A stretch of 64,000 nt of DNA. Source: Peteryoungia ipomoeae. GTDB taxonomy: Bacteria > Pseudomonadota > Alphaproteobacteria > Rhizobiales > Rhizobiaceae. Of the stretch, positions 1-9,516 are shown piece by piece. Position 1 is the first letter of the stretch, and the number at the start of each line of letters is the position of its first letter. The position numbers were made by a program, and so were the translations under genes. Under the pieces are notes generated by a model that was given only the letters and a program-made list of their open reading frames with translations, was not told the DNA's origin and searched no databases. Location: contig NZ_STGV01000001.1 in assembly GCF_004912165.1 (NCBI RefSeq), positions 1,274,592-1,338,591 of the forward strand. Direction: 5' to 3'.

Positions 1-1229
1 CGAAATACGCCAACATCCTTTACCCGATCAAAAATGCCGAAAAGGCAAACAAGGGCGAAGCGAAGCTGGAAGAAATCGGTGTAAAGGCCGTCGACGCCAA
101 GACCCTGGAAATCACGCTTGAGCGCGCGACCCCCTTCTTCCTCGAACTGCTGGCCCACCAGACGGCCCTGCCTGTTTCCAAGGCAAGCGTCGAGAAGAAC
201 GGCAAGGACTTCGTCAAGCCGGGCACGATGGTCTCGAACGGCGCCTACAAGCTCGTCAGCCATGTTCCAAACGACAATCTGGTCGTTGAAAAGAACGAAA
301 ACCACTGGGACGCAGCCAATACCAAGATCGACAAGGTCATCTTCTACCCGATCGACGACCAGGCCGCTTCGGTTCGTCGCTTCGAAGCCAAGGAAATGGA
401 CCTCGTCTACAATTTCTCGGCTGACCAGATCAATCGCCTGAAGGAAAGCTATGGCGAGCAGGTCCGCGTGTCGCCGTCAGCCTCGACCTATTACTACGTC
501 TTCGACAACCGCCAGGAACCCTTCAACGACGTCCGCGTCCGTCAGGCCCTGTCGATGGCTGTTGACCGCGACTTCCTCGCCACCGAAATCTATTCGGGCG
601 CCCAGCTTCCAACCTACTCGCTGGTTCCGGACGGTCTCGGCGGCTACTCGGCAGCCAAGGCTGACTTTGCGGAAATGTCGCAGCTCGACCGCGAGGACAA
701 GGCAATCGCCTTGATGAAGGACGCTGGCTACGGTGAAGACGGCAAGCCGCTCGCCATCGAGATCCGCTACAACACCAACCCGAACCACGAGCGTGTTGCA
801 ACGGCTGTCGCCGACATGTGGAAGAACACATTCGGCGCCACTGTCACGATGACCAACCTCGACGTGGCCTCGCACTACGCCTACCTCCAGGAAGGCGGCG
901 CCTTCAACGTCGCGCGCGCCGGCTGGGTCGCCGACTATGCGGATGCCGAAAACTTCCTGGCGCTCAACGTCTCGACCAATACCTCGTTCAACTACGGCAA
1001 GTACAAGAGCGAGGAATTCGATGCGCTGATGGCGAAGTCCTACGCCGAGGGTGATGCAGAGGCTCGCAAGAAGATCCTGCACGACGCTGAAGTGATCCTG
1101 ATGCGCGATCAGCCGATCGCTCCGCTCATGAGCACGGCGAACCTGTGGCTTGTTTCCGACCGCGTCAGCGGCTGGGAAGACAATGCCGCCAACGAGCACC
1201 TCAGCCGCTTCCTGAGCGTTGCCGAATAA
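1..1229 (+). CDS. peptide ABC transporter substrate-binding protein (OppA/DppA type), 5' end missing
   Basis: This is the C-terminal part of a periplasmic solute-binding protein of the SBP_bac_5 family; the reading frame is open from base 3 and the signal peptide lies outside the window. Family features visible are the segment around NHWDAANTKIDKVIFYPI, the run VRVRQALSMAVDR and a C-terminal region rich in aromatic residues. It should deliver oligopeptides or similar solutes to the membrane permeases encoded directly downstream (gap of 69 bases, then two permeases and an ATPase). The exact substrate cannot be read from the sequence; OppA-like rather than dipeptide-specific is a guess from the motif similarity. 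Confidence 0.9.
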   Translation, partial: KYANILYPIKNAEKANKGEAKLEEIGVKAVDAKTLEITLERATPFFLELLAHQTALPVSKASVEKNGKDFVKPGTMVSNGAYKLVSHVPNDNLVVEKNENHWDAANTKIDKVIFYPIDDQAASVRRFEAKEMDLVYNFSADQINRLKESYGEQVRVSPSASTYYYVFDNRQEPFNDVRVRQALSMAVDRDFLATEIYSGAQLPTYSLVPDGLGGYSAAKADFAEMSQLDREDKAIALMKDAGYGEDGKPLAIEIRYNTNPNHERVATAVADMWKNTFGATVTMTNLDVASHYAYLQEGGAFNVARAGWVADYADAENFLALNVSTNTSFNYGKYKSEEFDALMAKSYAEGDAEARKKILHDAEVILMRDQPIAPLMSTANLWLVSDRVSGWEDNAANEHLSRFLSVAE

Positions 1230-1298
1230 TTCTCGTTAGACAAGCATGACAGGGCGACGCACGGTGAAAGCCGCGCGTCGTCTGTTCAGGAGCAGGAC

Positions 1299-2222
1299 AT
1301 GACATCCTTCGTACTGCGACGGCTCATGAGCGCCGTCCCGACGATCTTTATCGTCGTCACCATTTCATTCTTCCTGATGCGGTTTGCGCCCGGCGGCCCC
1401 TTCAACCTTGAGCGCCCGCTACCGCCCCAGACGATGGCCAACATCATGGCCACCTACAAGCTCGACCAGCCGCTGTTCAGCCAGTATCTGAGCTATATCG
1501 GCAATGCCGCAACCGGCGATCTCGGCCCGAGCTTCATCTACAAGGACAACACCGTCTCCGAATTGATCGGCAAGGCCCTGCCCTATTCGATCCAGCTCGG
1601 CAGCATCGCCATCCTGGTCGCACTGATCGGTGGCGTTCTCCTCGGGACGATTGCTGCCCTCCGGCAAAATAGCGCCATCGATTTCGCCGTCATGTCCTTT
1701 GCGACCGTCGGCGTCACCATTCCGAACTTTGTCGTTGGCCCGGTTTTGACGCTGCTCTTCGCGGTCATTCTCAACTGGCTGCCCGCTGGCAGCTGGGGCG
1801 ATGGCTCGCTGCGCTACATGGTGCTTCCGGTTACGGCCCTTGCCTTGCCGCAGCTCGCCGTCTTTGCCCGACTGACACGCGGCGCGATGATCGAAGCGCT
1901 GCACACCGACCATATCCGCACCGCAAAGGCCTATGGCCTGCCGTCTCGTGTCGTGGTCGTCACGCATGCCATGCGCGGCGCGATGCTGCCGATCGTCTCC
2001 TATCTTGCCCCATGTGCCGCGGCGCTCCTCACCGGTTCGGCGGTCGTCGAGACGATCTTCACCATCCCGGGCGTCGGACGCTACTTCGTCCTTGGCGCGC
2101 TCAACCGCGATTATCCTCTTGTCATGGGCACCGTGATCCTCGTCGCCGTGTTCGTGATCGTCTTCAACCTGTTGGTCGACATCGCCTACGGCCTGCTCGA
2201 TCCGAGGGTTCGCAATGACTGA
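1299..2222 (+). CDS. oppB: oligopeptide ABC transporter permease (OppB type)
   Basis: Inner-membrane permease of 307 residues, a normal length for OppB/DppB. The N-terminus has the family's opening (RRLMSAVPTIFIVVTISFFLMRFAPGGP split by a short cytoplasmic start), followed by a periplasmic loop and a run of about five further membrane segments. The ATPase-contact (EAA) loop lies near residues 205-225 (GAMIEALHTDHIRTAKAYGLP). The start is supported by AGGAG about ten bases upstream. Its stop overlaps the next permease start by eight bases, so the two are probably translationally coupled. It forms the channel together with the 2215-3339 product. Confidence 0.93.
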   Translation: MTSFVLRRLMSAVPTIFIVVTISFFLMRFAPGGPFNLERPLPPQTMANIMATYKLDQPLFSQYLSYIGNAATGDLGPSFIYKDNTVSELIGKALPYSIQLGSIAILVALIGGVLLGTIAALRQNSAIDFAVMSFATVGVTIPNFVVGPVLTLLFAVILNWLPAGSWGDGSLRYMVLPVTALALPQLAVFARLTRGAMIEALHTDHIRTAKAYGLPSRVVVVTHAMRGAMLPIVSYLAPCAAALLTGSAVVETIFTIPGVGRYFVLGALNRDYPLVMGTVILVAVFVIVFNLLVDIAYGLLDPRVRND

Positions 2223-3339
2223 TACCACCTCGATTCCAGAAACCGAGATCGCCGGCCGCAGCCTGGCGCAGCTCGCCATGATCCGTTTCAAGCGCAACAA
2301 AGCGGCAATCTCCGGCTGCTTCATGCTGGTCCTGATCGCTCTGTTCTCGTTTGCCGGACCGTTCTTCGTACCGCACACCTACGACCAGGTCTTCTCGTCC
2401 TACGTCAACGTGCCGCCGAGCCTGTCGCCACGCCCCGATCCGCAGAGTTTGCAAGAGGTCGCTGAAAGCGTCGCATCCCGTGCGCGCGTGACGCTCGACA
2501 GTTTCGAGGTCGAAAACGGAACCTTCACGGCAAAGATCAGCTCCGCCTCGGAGATCGATCCGCGCACCATCCGCTATTTCGACCGCAACAACGAGTTCCG
2601 CAACACGCAGGTCGTCGAGACGGGTGCCGACAACCGGTCGATGACCGTGTCGGGCGAAGTCGACCAGGTCTATTTCCCTTTTGGGACCGACTCGAATGGC
2701 CGTGACCTCCTGGTACGCGTCATGCTCGGCGGCCAGATCTCGCTTGCCGTCGGCTTTGCCGCAAGCCTGGTTTCGCTTGGTATCGGCGTCATCTACGGCG
2801 CCACATCGGGTTATCTCGGCGGACGTGTCGACAACGTCATGATGCGCCTGGTTGAAATCCTCTACTCCCTGCCCTTCGTGTTTCTCGTCGTCGTGCTGGT
2901 CGTCTTCTTCGGTCGATCGGTGATCCTGATCTTCCTGGTGATCGGGGCGGTCGAGTGGCTGGAAATGGCCCGCATCGTGCGCGGTCAGACCCTGTCGCTG
3001 AAGCGCCGCGAATTCGTTGGCGCGGCCGAGGCATTGGGCCTGACCGACGGGCAGATCATCCGCCGTCACATCATCCCGAACACGATCGGTCCTGTCATCG
3101 TCTTCGTCACGGTTGTCGTTCCCAAAGTCATCCTGCTTGAAAGCTTCCTGTCCTTCCTCGGCCTCGGCGTCCAGGCGCCGCTTGCAAGCTGGGGCACGTT
3201 GATCTCGGAAGGTGCCGCCAGCATGCAGAATGCGCCCTGGCTGCTGATCTTCCCGGCAATCTTCTTCGTGGCGACACTGTTTTCGCTGAATTTCGTGGGC
3301 GATGGCCTGCGTGATGCACTGGATCCGAAGGACCGATGA
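2215..3339 (+). CDS. oppC: oligopeptide ABC transporter permease (OppC type) with long periplasmic loop
   Basis: Second permease of the peptide transporter, 374 residues. It is longer than typical DppC (about 300) because of an insertion of roughly 100 polar residues between the first membrane helix (about 42-58) and the FGTDSNGRDLLVRVMLGG motif that opens the transport domain. Such a loop is known in several alphaproteobacterial OppC and YejE-like proteins. The EAA loop is around LKRREFVGAAEALGLTDGQI. Its end overlaps the ATPase gene by four bases (ATGA), indicating one transcript. Confidence 0.93.
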   Translation: MTDTTSIPETEIAGRSLAQLAMIRFKRNKAAISGCFMLVLIALFSFAGPFFVPHTYDQVFSSYVNVPPSLSPRPDPQSLQEVAESVASRARVTLDSFEVENGTFTAKISSASEIDPRTIRYFDRNNEFRNTQVVETGADNRSMTVSGEVDQVYFPFGTDSNGRDLLVRVMLGGQISLAVGFAASLVSLGIGVIYGATSGYLGGRVDNVMMRLVEILYSLPFVFLVVVLVVFFGRSVILIFLVIGAVEWLEMARIVRGQTLSLKRREFVGAAEALGLTDGQIIRRHIIPNTIGPVIVFVTVVVPKVILLESFLSFLGLGVQAPLASWGTLISEGAASMQNAPWLLIFPAIFFVATLFSLNFVGDGLRDALDPKDR

Positions 3340-4949
3340 GCATGGACGACAAGACGAACAATGACACCGTGCTCGACGTTTCCGATCTGAAGGTGACATT
3401 TGCGACACCAGACGGAACGGTCGACGCGGTCAAAGGCATCAGCTTTTCGGTGAAGAAGGGCGAAACGCTCGCCATCGTCGGCGAGTCGGGTTCCGGCAAG
3501 AGCCAGACCATGATGGGCATCATGGGGCTGCTCGCCAAAAACGGCGACGTGACCGGCAAGGCGCTTTACGGCGGCAAGAACCTGGTTGGCCTGCCGCTCG
3601 GCGAACTCAACAAGGTCCGTGGCGCCAAGATCACGATGATCTTCCAGGAACCGATGACCTCGCTCGATCCGCTCTACCGGATCGGCAAACAGATCGCCGA
3701 ACCGCTGATCCACCATCGTGGAATGAGCAAGGCGGAGGCCCGCGCGCGTGTGCTGGAGCTCCTGAAGCTTGTCGGCATTCCAGACCCCGAGCGCCGCATC
3801 GACAGCTATCCTTACGAAATGTCCGGCGGCCAGCGCCAGCGCGTGATGATCGCCATGGCGCTCGCCAACGAGCCGGACCTTTTGATCGCCGACGAGCCGA
3901 CGACGGCGCTTGACGTAACGATCCAGGCGCAGATCCTCGATCTCCTCGCCGACCTGCAGAAGCGGTTCGGCATGGCGATCGTGCTGATCACCCATGATCT
4001 CGGCGTGGTGAAGCACGTTGCCGATCGGGTTGCCGTGATGCGCAAGGGCGAGATCGTCGAAACGGGCAGCCGCGACGCGATTTTCGGCGATCCGCAACAC
4101 GACTATACCAAGATGCTGCTCGCTGCCGAACCGACGGGAACGAAGCCGCCGCCGCCGGCGGATGCCCCGGTGATGCTCGAAGGCCGCAATGTAATCGTCG
4201 ACTTCGACATCGGCCGCAGCGGTCTCTTCGGCCCGTCGCGGACGTTCCGCGCGGTCGACGATGTCAGCATCCGCCTCCAACAGGGCCAGACGATCGGCAT
4301 TGTCGGCGAATCCGGTTCGGGCAAGTCGACGCTTGGGCGGGCGCTTTTGAAGCTGCTCGCTGCCGACGGTGCCTTCCGCTTCGAGACGAACGATCTGTCG
4401 GGTCTGGATCGTGGCGGCATGCGTCCGTTCCGCAAAGAGCTGCAGCTGGTGTTCCAGGATCCCTATGGCTCGCTGTCACCGCGTCAGACCGTCGGAGAGA
4501 TCATCACCGAAGGCCTCTACGTGCACGAACCGCAGCTGTCGCGCGCCCAGCGCGACCAGAGGGCAATCGCCGCACTGAAGGAGGTCGGCCTCGATCCTGC
4601 GGCGCGCAACCGCTACCCGCACGAGTTCTCGGGCGGCCAGCGTCAGCGCATCGCCATTGCCCGCTCGATGATCCTGAAGCCGAAGGTCGTCATTCTCGAC
4701 GAGCCGACGTCAGCGCTCGACCGCTCGGTCCAGCGCCAGGTGATCGAACTCCTGCGCGACCTGCAGGACAAGCACGGTCTCTCCTACGTCTTCATCAGCC
4801 ACGACCTTTCCGTCATCAAGGCGATGTCGGACCATGTCGTGGTCATGAAGAACGGCAAGATCGTCGAACAGGGAGCGACGGAGGATATCTTCGAGCATCC
4901 GACGCAGGATTATACCAAGGCGCTGATCGCCGCAGCGTTCAGCCACTGA
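3336..4949 (+). CDS. fused peptide ABC transporter ATPase (two nucleotide-binding domains, OppD-OppF/YejF type)
   Basis: 537-residue cytoplasmic ATPase with two complete ABC domains in one chain. Domain 1 has Walker A GESGSGKS (about 49-56), signature MSGGQRQR and Walker B LLIADEP; domain 2 has Walker A GESGSGKS (about 323-330), signature FSGGQRQR and Walker B VVILDEP. The C-terminal extension after each domain fits the oligo/dipeptide family. As a fusion it replaces separate OppD and OppF, so the transporter needs only this ATPase. It is the last gene before a strong terminator at 4959-4990. Confidence 0.95.
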   Translation: MSMDDKTNNDTVLDVSDLKVTFATPDGTVDAVKGISFSVKKGETLAIVGESGSGKSQTMMGIMGLLAKNGDVTGKALYGGKNLVGLPLGELNKVRGAKITMIFQEPMTSLDPLYRIGKQIAEPLIHHRGMSKAEARARVLELLKLVGIPDPERRIDSYPYEMSGGQRQRVMIAMALANEPDLLIADEPTTALDVTIQAQILDLLADLQKRFGMAIVLITHDLGVVKHVADRVAVMRKGEIVETGSRDAIFGDPQHDYTKMLLAAEPTGTKPPPPADAPVMLEGRNVIVDFDIGRSGLFGPSRTFRAVDDVSIRLQQGQTIGIVGESGSGKSTLGRALLKLLAADGAFRFETNDLSGLDRGGMRPFRKELQLVFQDPYGSLSPRQTVGEIITEGLYVHEPQLSRAQRDQRAIAALKEVGLDPAARNRYPHEFSGGQRQRIAIARSMILKPKVVILDEPTSALDRSVQRQVIELLRDLQDKHGLSYVFISHDLSVIKAMSDHVVVMKNGKIVEQGATEDIFEHPTQDYTKALIAAAFSH

Positions 4950-4958
4950 CAAGACCAG

Positions 4959-4990
4959 AGGCCCCGCAACACCAGCGGGGCCTCATTTCT
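4959..4990 (+). terminator. Rho-independent terminator of the peptide transporter operon
   Basis: A perfect nine-base stem (AGGCCCCGC at 4959-4967 with GCGGGGCCT at 4975-4983) with a seven-base loop, followed by a T-rich tail CATTTCTTG. It begins ten bases after the ATPase stop codon and lies before the convergent GntR gene. Confidence 0.9.
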
Positions 4991-5013
4991 TGTGCGGCTA
5001 TGCAATGGGGCGC

Positions 5014-5739
5014 TCAGACCAGCAGCGCATCCTTGAGGGTCATGGCCTCGATTTCGCGCAGATCGAGATCCGCTTCGATATGGCCGATATGATGCAGCAT
5101 GGCGGTGGTTGCGCCCTCTACATCGCCCCGCTCCAGCGCTTCCAGAATATCGCCGTGATCGTCGTGCCCGCAGCTCGAGACACCGGTTCGGCCATAGAGC
5201 GCGATCACCAGCGACGAGCGCGCCACAAGTTCGTGCATGAACTTCTCGAGAATGGCATTGCCCGACAGCCTGGCCAGCAGCAGATGGAAATCACCGGACG
5301 CCTTGATCTCCGCACGCCGGGCGCTTGGTCCGCGCTCACCCTTGTGGCGGGTTTCTTCCTCGATATGGGCGCGGAAAGTATCGATGTCCTCGGGCGTCAG
5401 GCGCGGCGCTGCGGCGGCAACAATTGCCGCTTCGATCACGCGTCGGCTGTCGAAGATCTGTCGCGCCTCTTCAGGCGAAGGATTGGACACGAAGGCGCCG
5501 CGGTTGCGCTCGGTCTTCACCAGGCCCTCAAAAGCCAGCATCTGCAGCGCATCCCGCACAACCGTCCGGCTGACGTCGAACAGTGTCCCGACCTCTGCCT
5601 CCGACAGTTTTGTCCCCGGCGCCAGGCGGCGGTCGACAATCGCATCCCGCAAGCTGTCACGGATCGCGCGGGCGCGGTCCTCTTGCTGGCTCTCCGGCAC
5701 AGTCACGGCTTTGGCAATCGGCTTCGTCAAACGTTCCAT
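5014..5739 (-). CDS. GntR-family transcriptional regulator, FadR/FCD subfamily
   Basis: 241-residue repressor-type regulator. An N-terminal winged helix-turn-helix lies at about 22-85 (LSEAEVGTLFDVSRTVVRDALQ is the recognition part), then an all-helical FCD ligand domain to about residue 225. FCD regulators usually sense small organic acids or related metabolites through a metal site. It is transcribed away from the polyamine-type transporter operon starting at 5983, and the shared intergenic region holds palindromes (5778-5791 and 5827-5856), so it very likely controls that operon and itself. The ligand is unknown. Confidence 0.92.
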   Translation of the reverse strand: MERLTKPIAKAVTVPESQQEDRARAIRDSLRDAIVDRRLAPGTKLSEAEVGTLFDVSRTVVRDALQMLAFEGLVKTERNRGAFVSNPSPEEARQIFDSRRVIEAAIVAAAAPRLTPEDIDTFRAHIEEETRHKGERGPSARRAEIKASGDFHLLLARLSGNAILEKFMHELVARSSLVIALYGRTGVSSCGHDDHGDILEALERGDVEGATTAMLHHIGHIEADLDLREIEAMTLKDALLV

Positions 5740-5777
5740 ATCGGTCTTTTACCGCTCTCAGAAGCAGGTTGCAAATT

Positions 5778-5856
5778 TGTTGCGCGCAACACCACACCTG
5801 AAATGCGATCAAAGAAGACGCATTATTGTATGCAATGTTGAAATTCTGTGCATACA
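5778..5856. promoter_or_regulatory. candidate GntR operators in the divergent promoter region
   Basis: Two inverted repeats are visible between the regulator and the ABC operon: a perfect 14-bp palindrome TGTTGCGCGCAACA at 5778-5791, and perfect eight-base arms TGTATGCA (5827-5834) and TGCATACA (5849-5856) separated by 14 bases. FCD-type GntR proteins commonly bind short TGTATAC-like inverted repeats, so the second pair is the better operator candidate. That they are bound by the adjacent regulator is inference. Confidence 0.5.
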
Positions 5857-5982
5857 GAGCTGACCGATCTGAGAGCCAAGGTCGGGGTTGCGAGCACGAG
5901 TTGAATGGCTTCAGACACTTAGAGTGCGCCGCAGCAAACTGGCACGCCACCTGCATCTCTCCTGGCATAGAGGGATCGCATC

Positions 5983-7071
5983 ATGACAAAAAGTGCCGAT
6001 ATCGAACTTGCCGCCGTCTCGAAAGCCTACGGGCAAACCATTGCCGTCCATCCCGTCAGCTTGAAGATCCCGGCCGCGACCTATTGCTGCCTGCTCGGTC
6101 CCTCCGGTTGCGGCAAGACATCGACGCTGCGCATGATCGCTGGGCACGAGAGCGTCACATCAGGCGATGTGCTGCTGGGCAATGCCAATGTCACGGATCT
6201 GCCGCCGGCATCGCGTGGCACGGCGATGATGTTCCAGTCCTACGCGCTCTTCCCGCATCTCGATCTCGTCGACAACGTCGCTTTCAGCCTGAAGATGAAG
6301 GGCGTCGACAAGGAGGCGCGCCGTCGCGAAGCGCTTGAAATGCTGGCCCTGATGCAACTTGAGCCGTATGCAAACCGCCGGCCGGCCCAGCTTTCCGGCG
6401 GGCAGCAACAGCGCGTCGCGCTCGCCCGCGCCCTGATCACCAAGCCGGAAGCGCTGCTTCTCGACGAACCCCTCTCGGCGCTCGATCCATTTCTCAAGAT
6501 CCGGATGCGGGCGGAACTCAAGAAGCTGCAGACTTCACTTGGCATCAGCTTCATTCATGTGACGCACAGCCAGGAAGAGGCCATGGCGCTCGCGGATCTC
6601 ATCGTCGTGATGAATGCCGGACGCATTGAGCAGGCGGCTACGCCGCGCCAGGTGTTCGAGCAGCCGGCCACCGCCTTCGTTGCCCGCTTCATGGGCGATC
6701 ACAACGTCATCTCGGGCCGCGTCGTCGAAAGCGGCGAGGACCACACAGTCATCGAGACCACTGCCGGCATCCGCTTCCAGGCGCCCGCCTCCGCAGCGCC
6801 TGTCGGCCAGATGCTTGATCTCGCCCTGCGGACGGATCGCGTCGTGATCGGCGGCGAGATCGAACCGCTGCTCGGCTTCAACGGCGTGGTGTCCGGCGTG
6901 GAATATCTCGGCGCCACGGTGAAGATCGCGGTCGCCGGAGCCGGGATCGACGAGTTCACCATCGTCACCAGCGATGCCGCCTATTTCGCCATGCCCGTGA
7001 AACCGGGCGATGCCGTGCCGCTCTCCTGGAGTGCACGTGACGTGATCACGCTCGGCAAGGCCGATGCCTGA
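5983..7071 (+). CDS. ABC transporter ATP-binding protein, spermidine/putrescine (PotA) type
   Basis: 362-residue ATPase. Walker A GPSGCGKT is at about 38-45, Q-loop in MMFQSYALFPHL, signature LSGGQQQR at about 136-143, Walker B LLLDEPLSALDP, followed by a C-terminal TOBE-like regulatory domain from about residue 240. This architecture is typical of the PotA/FbpC group that energises polyamine, iron(III) or related importers. It is first in an operon with a Tat-exported binding protein and two PotB/PotC-like permeases. The substrate is not evident. Confidence 0.93.
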   Translation: MTKSADIELAAVSKAYGQTIAVHPVSLKIPAATYCCLLGPSGCGKTSTLRMIAGHESVTSGDVLLGNANVTDLPPASRGTAMMFQSYALFPHLDLVDNVAFSLKMKGVDKEARRREALEMLALMQLEPYANRRPAQLSGGQQQRVALARALITKPEALLLDEPLSALDPFLKIRMRAELKKLQTSLGISFIHVTHSQEEAMALADLIVVMNAGRIEQAATPRQVFEQPATAFVARFMGDHNVISGRVVESGEDHTVIETTAGIRFQAPASAAPVGQMLDLALRTDRVVIGGEIEPLLGFNGVVSGVEYLGATVKIAVAGAGIDEFTIVTSDAAYFAMPVKPGDAVPLSWSARDVITLGKADA

Positions 7072-7113
7072 CGCAAGACCTGACCAACCATAAAAATCCA
7101 GAGGAGAATGAGC

Positions 7114-8406
7114 ATGACTGTGAAGACCACCTCCGAGAAGAAAGGCCTGACGCGCCGGAACCTTCTGAAGACAGCCTCGGCCGCAGCGGGCCTTGCGGCC
7201 GGCTCCGGCGTGATCACCGGCTTCCCGACCATCTGGGCGCAGAACCCGATCACGCTTCGCCAGTTCGGCACGGGCGTCTCGAACATCAACGCTATCGCGC
7301 AGAAGTGCAAGGAAGACCTGGGCATCACCCTTGAGATGACGGCGACGGATTCCGACGCCGCCGCCCAGCGCGCGGTCACTCAGCCGAATTCCTACGATAT
7401 CGCCGATATCGAATACTGGATCCTGAAGAAGGTCTATCCGACCGGCGTCATCCAGCCGATGGAAACGGCGAAGCTCAAATACTACGACAAGGTCGTGCCG
7501 CTGTTCAAAACCGGCAAGCTCCTGCCCGACAGCGTGATTGCCCAGGGAACCGCGCCGCATACCGTCGGATATGTCGAAAGCAAGGACGCCAAGACCTTCG
7601 CGTCGAGCGAGACCGAGCTCTTCACCATGATGCCGACGATCTACAATGCCGACACGCTCGGCATCCGGCCAGACCTCGTCGGTCGCGAGATCACCTCCTG
7701 GGCGGACATCATGGACCCGGCCTTCAAGGGCAAGGCCTCCATCCTCAACATCCCGTCGATCGGCATCATGGATGCGGCGATGATCATGGAGGCGCTCGGC
7801 AACATCAAGTATGCCGACAAGGGCAATATGACGAAGGAAGAGATCGACGCAACGATCGACTTCCTGATCAAGGCCAAGCAGGACGGCCAGTTCCGCGCCT
7901 TCTGGAAGTCGTTTGACGAGTCGGTCAACCTCATGGCCTCCGGTGAGGTCGTCATCCAGTCGATGTGGTCGCCAGCCGTTGCCGCCGTCCGCTCCAAGGG
8001 CATCGCCTGCAAATACCAGCCGCTCAAGGAAGGCTACCGCTCCTGGGGCGGCGGCCTTGGCCTGGCGGCGCATCTGACCGGCGCTCAGCTCGACGCGGCC
8101 TATGAATACATCAACTGGTACACGTCCGGCTGGGTCGGTGGCTATCTCAATCGCCAGGGCTATTACTCCGCCTGCATGGAAACCGCCAAGGAGCACATGT
8201 CGGCCGACGAATGGGGCTACTGGATCGAGGGCAAGGCCGCGGCAGGCGACATTATGTCCCCCGAAGGCAAGGTCATGGAAAAGGCAGGCGCTGTGCGCGA
8301 TGGCGGCTCCTTCGAGGAGCGCATGGGCAAGGTGGCCTGCTGGAACTCCGTCATGGACGAGGACCGCTACATGGTCCGTCGCTGGAACGAGTTCATCGCG
8401 GCTTGA
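7114..8406 (+). CDS. extracellular solute-binding protein with Tat signal, polyamine-type ABC transporter
   Basis: Periplasmic binding protein of about 430 residues. The N-terminus carries a twin-arginine motif (TRRNLLK) followed by an alanine/glycine-rich hydrophobic stretch, so it is probably exported folded. It resembles the PotD/solute-binding family 1 group. Two ATGs are possible: the one at 7108 is only one base from the GAGGAG at 7101-7106, while 7114 is seven bases away, so 7114 is the better start. It follows the ATPase gene by about 40 bases; a mosaic repeat separates it from the permease genes. Confidence 0.9.
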   Translation: MTVKTTSEKKGLTRRNLLKTASAAAGLAAGSGVITGFPTIWAQNPITLRQFGTGVSNINAIAQKCKEDLGITLEMTATDSDAAAQRAVTQPNSYDIADIEYWILKKVYPTGVIQPMETAKLKYYDKVVPLFKTGKLLPDSVIAQGTAPHTVGYVESKDAKTFASSETELFTMMPTIYNADTLGIRPDLVGREITSWADIMDPAFKGKASILNIPSIGIMDAAMIMEALGNIKYADKGNMTKEEIDATIDFLIKAKQDGQFRAFWKSFDESVNLMASGEVVIQSMWSPAVAAVRSKGIACKYQPLKEGYRSWGGGLGLAAHLTGAQLDAAYEYINWYTSGWVGGYLNRQGYYSACMETAKEHMSADEWGYWIEGKAAAGDIMSPEGKVMEKAGAVRDGGSFEERMGKVACWNSVMDEDRYMVRRWNEFIAA

Positions 8407-8422
8407 TGGCCAGACCCAGGCT

Positions 8423-8578
8423 GTTTGCCCCTCATCCCCGGCGCAACGTGTTGCGCCTGTGCTGCCGCCACCTTCTCCCTGCAAGCGGGCGAAGGTCGAT
8501 AGGGCCGCCGCTCTGCCTCTTCCCCCGTTTGCGGGGAGAAGGTCCCGGCAGGGGGATGAGGGGCAAACTTCCCAGCAG
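8423..8578. repeat. RIME-like mosaic repeat inside the ABC operon
   Basis: A 156-bp element between the binding-protein and permease genes. Its ends form a perfect 15-bp inverted repeat (GTTTGCCCCTCATCC at 8423-8437 and its complement at 8564-8578). Inside are smaller hairpins, including a gCGGGGAGAAGG-type segment that recurs at 43180-43291 and 57580-58080. This matches what I know of rhizobial intergenic mosaic elements (RIME). In the mRNA it would fold into a long hairpin, which could lower downstream expression or stabilise the upstream message. Confidence 0.75.
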
Positions 8579-8609
8579 GCATGACCGCAGCGACAGGAGA
8601 CGGAAAGAC

Positions 8610-9515
8610 ATGACCACAGTGCGATTTCTGGGCGTCGGCGAGGACAAGCCGAAACGCGAGATCCGGGTGCCAGCATGGCTCGCGTCCTATCTGCAGGCGC
8701 TGCCGCTGACGCTGATCCTCGGTTTTTTCCTGCTCCTGCCCATCCTGCTGATCGGCGTCGTGAGCTTCTGGGACTATGATTTCGCCCAGATGTATCCCGA
8801 TTTCGTCACCTTCAACTACAGCGAGACGCTCGGTTCCTGGGTCACCTGGAAAACCTATCTCAATACCTTCAAATACGCGCTGATGGTCTGGGCGATCACG
8901 CTCGTCATCGGCTTCTGGGTTGCCTATTTCCTCGCCTTCCACGTCCGGACCGCCGCCATGCAGAGCGTGCTGTTTCTGGTCTGCACCGTGCCGTTCCTGA
9001 CGTCGAACATCATCCGCATGATTTCTTGGATTCCGGTGCTCGGTCGCAATGGGCTCGTCAACACCACACTGGTCAACTCCGGCCTGGTCAGCCAGCCCGT
9101 CGAGTGGCTGCTCTATTCCGATTTCGCCGTGGTGCTCGCCATGGTGCATCTCTACACGCTGTTCATGGTGACGCCGATCTTCAACACCATGATGCGCATC
9201 GACCGGTCGCTGATCGAGGCCGCGCGCGATGCCGGCGCAAGTGGCGTGCAGATCCTCGCCAATGTCATTATCCCTCTGGCCAAACCCGGCATGGCGATCG
9301 GTACGATCTTCGTCGTCACGCTCGTCATGGCGGATTTCTCGACCGTCCAGGTGATGTCCGGCGGACAGAGCGCCTCCGTCGCCCTGATGATGAAGAACCA
9401 GATGTCGCTCCTGCAATATCCGGCAGCGGCCGCCAATGCGGTGGTGCTGCTTGCCCTTGTTCTCGTGATGGTCGCCGCGATCCTGCGCGTCGTCGACATC
9501 CGCAAGGAGTTGTAA
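8610..9515 (+). CDS. ABC transporter permease, PotB type
   Basis: 301-residue inner-membrane permease with about six membrane segments; the first is at about residues 28-50. The EAA loop is around LIEAARDAGASGVQI. A longer open frame exists upstream, but it runs through the mosaic repeat; ATG 8610 has CAGGAGACGG 10-17 bases upstream and gives the family's normal length. It stops one base before the next permease gene. Confidence 0.92.
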   Translation: MTTVRFLGVGEDKPKREIRVPAWLASYLQALPLTLILGFFLLLPILLIGVVSFWDYDFAQMYPDFVTFNYSETLGSWVTWKTYLNTFKYALMVWAITLVIGFWVAYFLAFHVRTAAMQSVLFLVCTVPFLTSNIIRMISWIPVLGRNGLVNTTLVNSGLVSQPVEWLLYSDFAVVLAMVHLYTLFMVTPIFNTMMRIDRSLIEAARDAGASGVQILANVIIPLAKPGMAIGTIFVVTLVMADFSTVQVMSGGQSASVALMMKNQMSLLQYPAAAANAVVLLALVLVMVAAILRVVDIRKEL

Positions 9516-9516
9516 G

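Noticed and set aside
8211..8609. An N-terminal extension of the PotB-like permease
   Set aside because: The extension overlaps the binding-protein gene and the repeat; ATG 8610 has its own ribosome-binding site and gives the usual length.
6535..8676. A 713-residue minus-strand frame opposite the binding-protein gene
   Set aside because: Antisense shadow; spans the mosaic repeat and has no recognisable domain.
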